In this document: piece by piece, positions 1-5,340 of the stretch
How the letters are laid out: the number at the start of each line of letters is the position of its first letter
Numbering within the stretch: the stretch's first letter is position 1
Origin: Rhodoferax sp.
Lineage (GTDB): Bacteria; Pseudomonadota; Gammaproteobacteria; Burkholderiales; Burkholderiaceae_C
DNA: 5,706 nucleotides
Reading direction: 5' to 3'
NCBI GenBank assembly: GCA_020048255.1
Contig: JAIFMR010000066.1
Span: forward strand, 1 to 5,706
Translations under genes and position numbers: made by a program
The notes under the pieces: model-generated
The model's input: only the letters and a program-made list of their open reading frames with translations
What the model was told of the DNA's origin: nothing
The model's database searches: none

Positions 1-111
1 GCCACGCCCGCCCGCCAACACCATGGCAAAGGTATTTCGGGTGAGCTGACTGACAAACCGTGGGTCGCGTGGTGCGGGTAATCCAGTTGGGGGTGCTTTA
101 TCTTGTGACAT
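1..111 (-). CDS. glgC: Glucose-1-phosphate adenylyltransferase (ADP-glucose pyrophosphorylase), N-terminal 37 codons only
   Basis: The reverse strand opens with ATG (complement of 109-111) and reads 37 codons to the window edge without a stop. The translation begins MSQDKAPPTG and ends LTRNTFAMVLAGGRG. That ending is the start of the nucleotidyltransferase fold of GlgC, in which a beta strand leads into the glycine-rich GGRG of the GGxGxRL nucleotide-binding signature. A proline-rich leader of about 22 residues comes before it, as in bacterial GlgC proteins. GlgC makes ADP-glucose from glucose-1-phosphate and ATP in the cytoplasm and is the committed, allosterically controlled step of glycogen synthesis. 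An AGGG Shine-Dalgarno-like element (complement of 119-122) lies 7 bases before the ATG and supports this start. The gene is divergent from the solute-binding lipoprotein gene and shares its upstream region. Other sugar nucleotidyltransferases carry a similar GGxG signature, but the LTRNT(F/Y)A..LAGGRG context is typical of GlgC. Only the N-terminus is visible, so downstream integrity cannot be judged. Confidence 0.8.
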   Translation of the reverse strand, partial: MSQDKAPPTGLPAPRDPRFVSQLTRNTFAMVLAGGRG

Positions 112-132
112 GGGAGGACCCTGCAGCAAAAG

Positions 133-146
133 TTGAAACGTTTGAA
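133..146. promoter_or_regulatory. Candidate LacI/GalR-family operator
   Basis: The sequence TTGAAACGTTTGAA is an imperfect palindrome. Thirteen-to-fourteen base symmetry is broken only by the G/G pair at 135 and 144, and the core AAACGTTT has the central CpG seen in operators of LacI-family regulators such as PurR, GalR and Cra. The right half also starts a direct repeat: TTGAAACG (133-140) and TTGAAACC (142-149), period 9. The site lies 22 bases upstream of the glgC start codon and about 150 bases upstream of the lipoprotein start. It could therefore control glgC, the operon or both. The site is seen; the regulator is inferred, and no regulator gene is in the window. Confidence 0.35.
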
Positions 147-176
147 ACCGCCAGAAAACCAATGCTCAATTCTAGG

Positions 177-195
177 TGTGATCGCTTTCATCACA
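177..195. promoter_or_regulatory. Inverted repeat TGTGAT-N7-ATCACA, candidate operator
   Basis: Two perfect 6-base arms, TGTGAT (177-182) and ATCACA (190-195), flank a 7-base asymmetric spacer. This makes a 19-base dyad in the middle of the divergent intergenic region. The half-sites resemble CRP/Vfr half-sites, but the gap between TGTGA and TCACA is 9 bases rather than the canonical 6, so a standard CRP site is unlikely. It sits directly upstream of the possible rightward promoter at 200-226, an activator-like position. It also overlaps the region just upstream of a TAGAAT -10-like hexamer on the reverse strand (complement of 169-174) that could serve glgC. The protein that binds it is unknown. 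Confidence 0.35.
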
Positions 196-199
196 TCCA

Positions 200-226
200 T
201 TGACCCGGAAAATTTGGTGCCATGAT
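200..226 (+). promoter_or_regulatory. Possible sigma-70 promoter of the lipoprotein/GGDEF-EAL operon
   Basis: TTGACC (200-205, five of six matches to the -35 consensus) is followed after 15 bases by CATGAT (221-226, four of six matches to the -10 consensus). The spacer is shorter than the ideal 17. Transcription would then begin near 233, giving an untranslated leader of about 60 bases before the ATG at 295. The dyad at 177-195 lies just upstream of the -35, which would suit an activated weak promoter. The call is weak because hexamers of this quality occur by chance. Confidence 0.25.
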
Positions 227-294
227 GACATGGACTCATTGTCTTGGGATGGGGCGCCAAAGGTGATAATGATTTCCAAACTTGGAATGGAGAA

Positions 295-1587
295 ATGCAT
301 TTTTTGAGGCCCGGTCTGTTGTGTTTTTTGAGCCTGTGGGCGTTGACGGCGTGTCAACGCGCGCCCGAATCCGTGACTGAGAATGCACCCAGAACCGTCA
401 TCAGTTTTTTGCACTATTTCACAGATTCGTTGAGCGGTGGCCTGGACGACATGGCGCGTACTTTCAACAGCCAAAACACAAGTTATGAACTCAAAGCGGT
501 TTCATTGGATCATGAAGCTTTCAAAACCAGTATTCAGGACACCCTGAAATCAGACCACCCCCCGGACTTGTACTCTTATTGGGCCGGTGCGCGCACAGCC
601 TCTATCGTCAACGACCTCGAGCCCCTGGACGACATCTGGCAGCAGGCCAAACTCGATGAGCGTTTCCCGCCCAATTTGATCCGCGCTGCCAGCGAGTACC
701 AGGGCAAGAAATACTTCATCCCACTGACGCAACACAGCGTGGTCTTCTTCTACAACAAAAAGGTTTTTGAGGCTCACCACTTGATGCCACCCAAGACCTG
801 GGCTGAGTTTTTGCAGGTGTGCGCCACGCTCAAAGCCAAAGGGGTAACGCCGATTGCCCTAGGGGCCAAAGACCGGTGGCCGGCCCAGTTCTGGTTTGAC
901 CTGTTGTTGCTGCGAACCGCCCCGTATGAGTTTCGACAGAGCTTGATGGCCGGCCAGGTCAAGTACGACGACCCCAAAGTGCGTGCTGTGTTTGAACGTT
1001 GGGCGGCTTTGATGGACCGAGGCTACTTCAATGACGGCACCAACGAGCTCAGCTGGGACAAAGGCGCCAACGAGCTGGTGTATGCCGGCGGTGCAGCCAT
1101 GACATTGATGGGTACCTGGAATATTGGCTACTTCACCAACGACGCACACAAATGGGTTGCCGGCAAAGACTTTGACTTTTTCCCGTTTCCCAGCATCGAG
1201 CCGGGGTTGCCCAAGGTGGCACTCGGCCCGATTGATGGGCTGGTGTTACCCAAAAAAGCCAGCAACAAGGCCGGCGCCAAAGTAGCCATGGTTTATTTGG
1301 CAGACGTTGATGCGCAACAGGCCATCAGCCGGGGCTCTGGCGCTCTGGCGCCAAACAAGCGGATATCACGCGGCTTTTACAGTGACATTCAGCAGCGCGT
1401 GCTGGACGATACCGCCAGCAGTCCATTCTTTGCTTTCAACTATGACCTGTCCACGCCACCCGCCGTGGCGGAACTGGGCCTCAACGCGTTCTCGGAGTTT
1501 CTGGCGTTTCCCAAGGCTTATGTCAAGATTTTGGGCAAGCTCAGCCAGGACGCCCAGGGCCGTTTCCAATCGATCGCATTCCCCTGA
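295..1587 (+). CDS. Family-1 extracellular solute-binding lipoprotein (COG1653/UgpB-like), probable ligand receptor for the adjacent c-di-GMP protein
   Basis: The protein has 430 residues from the ATG at 295. An in-frame ATG at 244 would add 17 polar residues before the signal peptide. The later start is preferred because it opens directly with a lipoprotein signal: MHFLR, then a hydrophobic stretch, then the lipobox L17-T18-A19-C20, with GGA at 284-286 as a ribosome site 8 bases upstream. Signal peptidase II cleavage before Cys20 would leave a lipid-anchored periplasmic protein of about 411 residues. Hallmarks of family-1 (sugar-type) binding proteins are YNKKVF (153-158), PKTWAEF (from 166), AAMTLMGTW (267-275) and the late GLVLPKKASNKAGA segment before the substitution-prone C-terminal helices. 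Such proteins normally deliver sugars or related solutes to an ABC importer. Here no permease or ATPase gene follows; the next gene, 3 bases on, is a membrane GGDEF/EAL sensor. The inferred role is ligand sensing for that partner, though donation to a distant transporter is possible. The substrate cannot be read from the sequence. Confidence 0.88.
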   Translation: MHFLRPGLLCFLSLWALTACQRAPESVTENAPRTVISFLHYFTDSLSGGLDDMARTFNSQNTSYELKAVSLDHEAFKTSIQDTLKSDHPPDLYSYWAGARTASIVNDLEPLDDIWQQAKLDERFPPNLIRAASEYQGKKYFIPLTQHSVVFFYNKKVFEAHHLMPPKTWAEFLQVCATLKAKGVTPIALGAKDRWPAQFWFDLLLLRTAPYEFRQSLMAGQVKYDDPKVRAVFERWAALMDRGYFNDGTNELSWDKGANELVYAGGAAMTLMGTWNIGYFTNDAHKWVAGKDFDFFPFPSIEPGLPKVALGPIDGLVLPKKASNKAGAKVAMVYLADVDAQQAISRGSGALAPNKRISRGFYSDIQQRVLDDTASSPFFAFNYDLSTPPAVAELGLNAFSEFLAFPKAYVKILGKLSQDAQGRFQSIAFP

Positions 1588-1590
1588 CCT

Positions 1591-4452
1591 GTGCGCCTTT
1601 TCAGCCAATTCAAACTTCGTGAAAAGATAGGCAGCAGCTTTGGCGTGCTGATTGCCATGCTCATGGTCAATGCCATGGTGGTTGGCGTGGGCACCTACGC
1701 CATCGTTGAGCAAGTCAGCCACAAACAAAACGTGGGACAGATTTTTACCGAGATCGACAAGGTGCGGCTGCTTGTGAGTCGCTACGTCAACAGCTTGTCG
1801 CGGGCATCTGCCCAGCAGGTTTTTTTGGGTTTGGATGCCACCCGCAAGAAGATCAGTGCCACCAGCCAGGGGATGAATGATGAACAGCTCCGGAGCATGT
1901 TGCCGCTGCTGGACGACTTCAAGCTCAACTTTCAGAAATACATGGTGGAGGCGGACCAAAAGTCAGCCCTGGAAAGTCGCGCGGCCATGCTGGGACAACG
2001 CATGTCAGTTCATTTGGACGAGGCCCATAAAACACCCAATTTGCGCCAGGATCACCAAGCCTTTGATGCGATGCAGACGCAACTGCTGGCACTGCAGTGG
2101 GCGGGGCAGTCCATGCAGTCGGATCCGCGCCAGGCGAGCGCTCAGTTGCGCAATATCACGCAGGCTCTGACGGACCTGCGCCAAAGCAGCAACCGTATTC
2201 AGGCGAGTCAGGATGGGCAAAGGCTGCTGTTTCGGATTTTGCGGGACGCCTCTGATTACGCCACCAGCCTGGACAGCTATGTTCGATTCCAAGATCTGAA
2301 CACGCAGACTGAACAAAGACTGACCGACATCTCAGACGCGCTTCAAGACAGCAATCAACGCGTCAGCCAAAGTGTGGACCAAGCCATCCGGTCCCAAATT
2401 TCACTGGTGATTGGCTTGATGGTCCTGATGTTTTTGCTGACCCTGATCTGTGCGGTAGCGCTTTCGAAGTACCTCACCCGGGAGATCTTGCGCCCGATAC
2501 GCGCGCTGGTGGGTGTGACCCATGACATCGCGCAGGGCAACCTGCAAGCGCGAGCCAGTGGGGTGGTCGACGATGAAATTGGTGAACTCGCAGGCTCATT
2601 CAACAACATGACGCAGAGTCTGCTGGACAAAAATCAGGCGCTGCTGTTGGCGCAACAGGAATTGGAGCAACGGGTACACGAGCGCACCCTGCAACTTGCT
2701 GGCCTCAACGAGTCTCTGACCCTTGAAATCAGCGAGCGCAAGCTGGCTCAAGAGAATCTGCAACTCGCTGCAAGTGTGTTTACCCATGCCCGCGAGGGCA
2801 TCATGATCACAGACGCTGCGGCAAATATTGTCGAGGTGAATGAGGCGTTCACGCGCATCACCGGCTACGCGCGTGCCGAGGTGATCGGGGAAAACCCGCG
2901 CATTCTCAAATCGAACCGGCAAACCCCCGCGTACTACGCCGCCATGTGGAAGGCCTTGGCCGAGAAAGACCATTGGTACGGTGAGGCCTGGAATCAACGC
3001 AAAAATGGCGAGATCTACGCCGAGATGCTGACCATCAGTGTTGTGCGGAACGCACAAGGCCAGGCACAGCATTACGTGGCCTTGTTCTCTGACATCACGC
3101 CCATGAAAGAGCATCAGCAACAGCTTGAGAACATCGCCCACTTTGACGCGCTCACGCAGTTGCCTAACCGTTTGTTGCTGGCAGACCGGCTGCAGCTGGC
3201 CATGCTGCAATGCCAACGCAGACAGAACTTGTTTGCAGTAGCCTATCTGGACCTTGACGGGTTCAAGATCATCAATGACACCTACGGTCATGATGTCGGT
3301 GATGAGCTGCTGGTGGCCCTGTCCCACAGCATGAAAAGTGTGCTGCGTGAAGGTGACACATTGGCGCGCATTGGGGGGGACGAATTTGTGGTGGTTCTGG
3401 TGGATTTGAACCATTTCAGTGACCATGAGCCTCTGCTGGAGCGCCTGCTACAGGCGGCCTGCAGCCCGATGCTGGTTCAAACCGCCGCCGGTGGGGTGAG
3501 CATGCAGGTCTCGGCCAGCATCGGTGTCACGCTTTACCCGCAAGACAACTCCGACGCGGATTTGCTGATGCGTCACGCGGATCAAGCCATGTACGCTGCC
3601 AAACAAGCGGGCAAAAACCGATATCGCTTGTTTGATGTGGCCCACGACACCGCCATCAAGATTCGGATGGAAAGCCTGGAGCACATTGTCATGGCGCTCA
3701 ACCGGGGTGAGTTCTTGCTGCACTACCAACCCAAGGTGAACCTGGCCAACAGCATGATCACCGGTGCTGAGGCTTTGATACGCTGGCAGCACCCCGAGCG
3801 CGGCTTGTTGTTCCCGGACAGTTTTTTGCCCGCGGTGGAGGGCCACCCTGTCAGCATTGCCATTGGCGAGTGGGTCATTGCCAACGCTCTGGCCCAAATG
3901 CGCACCTGGCAGGCGCAAGGTCTGAGTTTGTCGGTCAGTGTGAACATAGGCGGGCGGCAGTTACAGCAGGAAGGCTTTGCCGCGCGATTGGGCGAGTTGC
4001 TGTCGGACTGCCCCGAGATTTCGCCCCAACAATTGCAGCTGGAAGTGCTGGAAAGCAGCGCATTGGAAGACCTGGCCAAAGTCAGCGCAGCCATGATCGC
4101 CTGCCAGAGTCTGGGGGTCAGTTTTGCGCTGGACGACTTTGGTACGGGCTATTCGTCCCTCACCTACCTGAGGCGCCTGCCAGCGGGCACCCTGAAAATT
4201 GACCAGAGTTTTGTGCGGGATATGCGCGAAGATCCCAACGACCTGGCGATTGTCAATGGCGTCATTGGTCTGGCCAAGGCGTTTGATCGGAAGGTGATTG
4301 CCGAGGGTGTCGAAACCGCTGCACACGGTCAGTTGTTGTTGAGCATGGGCTGTGTTCTGGCGCAGGGTTACGGCATTGCCAGGCCGATGCCTGCCGGCAG
4401 CTTGCCAGGCTGGATTTCCAGCTGGCATGCCCAGGCCGTGTGGACCGCTTAG
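1591..4452 (+). CDS. Membrane sensor with HAMP-PAS-GGDEF-EAL: c-di-GMP diguanylate cyclase/phosphodiesterase
   Basis: The protein has 953 residues from a GTG start. Order: TM1 (about 13-36), a periplasmic, mostly helical domain (about 37-269), TM2 (about 270-292), HAMP (about 292-347), coiled coil (about 345-392), PAS (about 394-505), GGDEF (about 515-675) and EAL (about 690-945). The cyclase site is intact: GGDEF at 595-599, metal Asp554 in YLDLDGFK, Asn562/Asp563. The inhibitory RxxD site is present as R586-E-G-D589. The phosphodiesterase site also looks complete: E727-A-L, Asn785, Glu818, D848-D849-F-G, Lys869, Glu905 and Q925-G-Y. The protein should therefore be able both to make and to break cyclic di-GMP at the inner membrane, with periplasmic and PAS inputs setting the balance. 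Start choice: the in-frame TGA of the lipoprotein gene lies 6 bases upstream, there is no clear Shine-Dalgarno, and the next Met (residue 23) lies inside TM1. GTG 1591 with translational coupling is therefore the best reading. The upstream lipoprotein is the likely periplasmic partner. Confidence 0.93.
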   Translation: MRLFSQFKLREKIGSSFGVLIAMLMVNAMVVGVGTYAIVEQVSHKQNVGQIFTEIDKVRLLVSRYVNSLSRASAQQVFLGLDATRKKISATSQGMNDEQLRSMLPLLDDFKLNFQKYMVEADQKSALESRAAMLGQRMSVHLDEAHKTPNLRQDHQAFDAMQTQLLALQWAGQSMQSDPRQASAQLRNITQALTDLRQSSNRIQASQDGQRLLFRILRDASDYATSLDSYVRFQDLNTQTEQRLTDISDALQDSNQRVSQSVDQAIRSQISLVIGLMVLMFLLTLICAVALSKYLTREILRPIRALVGVTHDIAQGNLQARASGVVDDEIGELAGSFNNMTQSLLDKNQALLLAQQELEQRVHERTLQLAGLNESLTLEISERKLAQENLQLAASVFTHAREGIMITDAAANIVEVNEAFTRITGYARAEVIGENPRILKSNRQTPAYYAAMWKALAEKDHWYGEAWNQRKNGEIYAEMLTISVVRNAQGQAQHYVALFSDITPMKEHQQQLENIAHFDALTQLPNRLLLADRLQLAMLQCQRRQNLFAVAYLDLDGFKIINDTYGHDVGDELLVALSHSMKSVLREGDTLARIGGDEFVVVLVDLNHFSDHEPLLERLLQAACSPMLVQTAAGGVSMQVSASIGVTLYPQDNSDADLLMRHADQAMYAAKQAGKNRYRLFDVAHDTAIKIRMESLEHIVMALNRGEFLLHYQPKVNLANSMITGAEALIRWQHPERGLLFPDSFLPAVEGHPVSIAIGEWVIANALAQMRTWQAQGLSLSVSVNIGGRQLQQEGFAARLGELLSDCPEISPQQLQLEVLESSALEDLAKVSAAMIACQSLGVSFALDDFGTGYSSLTYLRRLPAGTLKIDQSFVRDMREDPNDLAIVNGVIGLAKAFDRKVIAEGVETAAHGQLLLSMGCVLAQGYGIARPMPAGSLPGWISSWHAQAVWTA

Positions 4453-4455
4453 GGT

Positions 4456-5313
4456 TCAAGCACCTGCCATGCGCAGGCGGCGCGCGGACTCCTCTGCACG
4501 CGCATCGTCAATCTCACGCATGACGCTGCCTACATCCACGTCAGCCTGGGTGCGCTCATAACGACCTGTCAGCACGGTCTCGTTGCTGAGCAGACCGCTC
4601 TGGTACAGGTGCCACATTTCAGGACCGTAGTCGGTGCCTAGGAGTTCAGGCGCAAATTGGCCAAAGAAGTCGCGCAGGTTGCCTACGTCGCGCAGCAGCA
4701 TGCGCTGCGAGTGGTTGTTGCCCGCTGCGTCCACCGCCTGCGGCAGATCAATGATCACCGGGCCGTCCAACGCCAGCAAGATGTTGAATTCGGACAAATC
4801 GCCATGAACCACGCCGGCACACAGCATGCGCACTACCTCAGCCACCAAGGTGCGGTGGTGCTGTAACGCCTGATCTGGCGTGAAAGCGACATCGTTCAGG
4901 CGTGGGGCGGCGTCGCCATGGGCGTCGGTCACCAGTTCCATCAGCAGCACGCCGTCCAGGAAGTTGTAGGGTTTGGGCACCCGAACGCCAGCGGCGGCCA
5001 GCCGGTAGAGGGCATCGACCTCCGCACTTTGCCAGGCCGCCTCCTGCTCCTGGCGACCAAACTTGCTGCCCTTGGCCATGGCGCGCGCCGAGCGCGAGTT
5101 TTTGACCTTGCGGTTTTCGGTGTAGTCGACCGCCTGACGAAAACTGCGGTGCGTGGCTTCCTTGTAGATCTTGGCGCAGCGCGTTTCACTGACGCCGTCA
5201 TTCGTACAGTGCACCACAAACACCATGGCCTCCTTGCCGCTCATCAGCTGGCGCACCACGGTGTCGATCAGGCCTTCTTCAATCAGGGGTTGCAGTCTGG
5301 GAGGTGCTTTCAT
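4456..5313 (-). CDS. RIO1-like atypical serine/threonine protein kinase
   Basis: The protein has 285 residues, about normal for the proteobacterial RIO-type kinases. Start: ATG at the complement of 5311-5313, beginning MKAPPRLQPLIEEGLID, a conserved-looking N-terminus; the ribosome site is weak. Kinase landmarks are the nucleotide loop LMSGKEAMVFVV (23-34, like the RIO STGKEAxVY motif), ATP lysine in CAKIYK (Lys48), a long basic insert before helix C (about 53-96, the RIO1-type flexible loop) and Glu98. They continue with the hinge LLMELV (123-128), catalytic loop VVHGDLSEFNIL (168-179, Asp172 and Asn177) and metal loop VIIDLPQAVD (186-195, Asp189). Every key residue is present, so it should be active. 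RIO1/RIO2 act in small-subunit ribosome maturation in archaea and eukaryotes; the target in bacteria is not established to my knowledge. It follows the DTW gene by 27 bases, so the two are probably co-transcribed. Its stop is 3 bases from that of the convergent GGDEF/EAL gene. Confidence 0.92.
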   Translation of the reverse strand: MKAPPRLQPLIEEGLIDTVVRQLMSGKEAMVFVVHCTNDGVSETRCAKIYKEATHRSFRQAVDYTENRKVKNSRSARAMAKGSKFGRQEQEAAWQSAEVDALYRLAAAGVRVPKPYNFLDGVLLMELVTDAHGDAAPRLNDVAFTPDQALQHHRTLVAEVVRMLCAGVVHGDLSEFNILLALDGPVIIDLPQAVDAAGNNHSQRMLLRDVGNLRDFFGQFAPELLGTDYGPEMWHLYQSGLLSNETVLTGRYERTQADVDVGSVMREIDDARAEESARRLRMAGA

Positions 5314-5340
5314 CGGCTGATTGTCGGGCCAGAGCGTGGG

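Noticed and set aside
177..195. A canonical CRP binding site
   Set aside because: TGTGA and TCACA are separated by 9 bases, not 6, so it is kept only as an unassigned dyad.
244..294. Upstream in-frame ATG at 244 as the start of the binding lipoprotein
   Set aside because: It adds 17 polar residues before an otherwise perfect lipoprotein signal peptide, and the ATG at 295 has its own ribosome-site-like GGA at good spacing.
172..474. Reverse-strand open frame over the intergenic region and lipoprotein signal peptide
   Set aside because: It overlaps the lipoprotein start and the candidate control sites and has no protein-family character.
1366..1959. Reverse-strand open frame of 197 codons across the operon junction
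   Set aside because: It is antisense to two clear genes in fixed register, its translation shows no family features, and it straddles the junction; a by-product of codon bias.
2596..3426. Reverse-strand open frame of 276 codons
   Set aside because: It lies wholly opposite the HAMP-PAS-GGDEF coding region, and its His/Gln/Val-rich translation has no recognisable domain; an antisense shadow.
4404..4426. Stem GCCAGGCTGG-ATTT-CCAGCTGGC as an intrinsic terminator
   Set aside because: It has a bulge, lies inside the coding sequence before the stop codon and has no following T run.
3961..4428. Reverse-strand open frame of 155 codons opposite the EAL domain
   Set aside because: The antisense translation has no domain signature and the conserved EAL motifs on the other strand fully explain the sequence.
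244..4452. Stop-codon readthrough at 1585-1587 producing a fused binding protein and GGDEF/EAL protein
   Set aside because: The frames do match and the stop context is TGAC, but a periplasmic lipoprotein joined to TM1 would invert the membrane topology and place the GGDEF and EAL domains in the periplasm, where there is no GTP. Separate translation is far more sensible.
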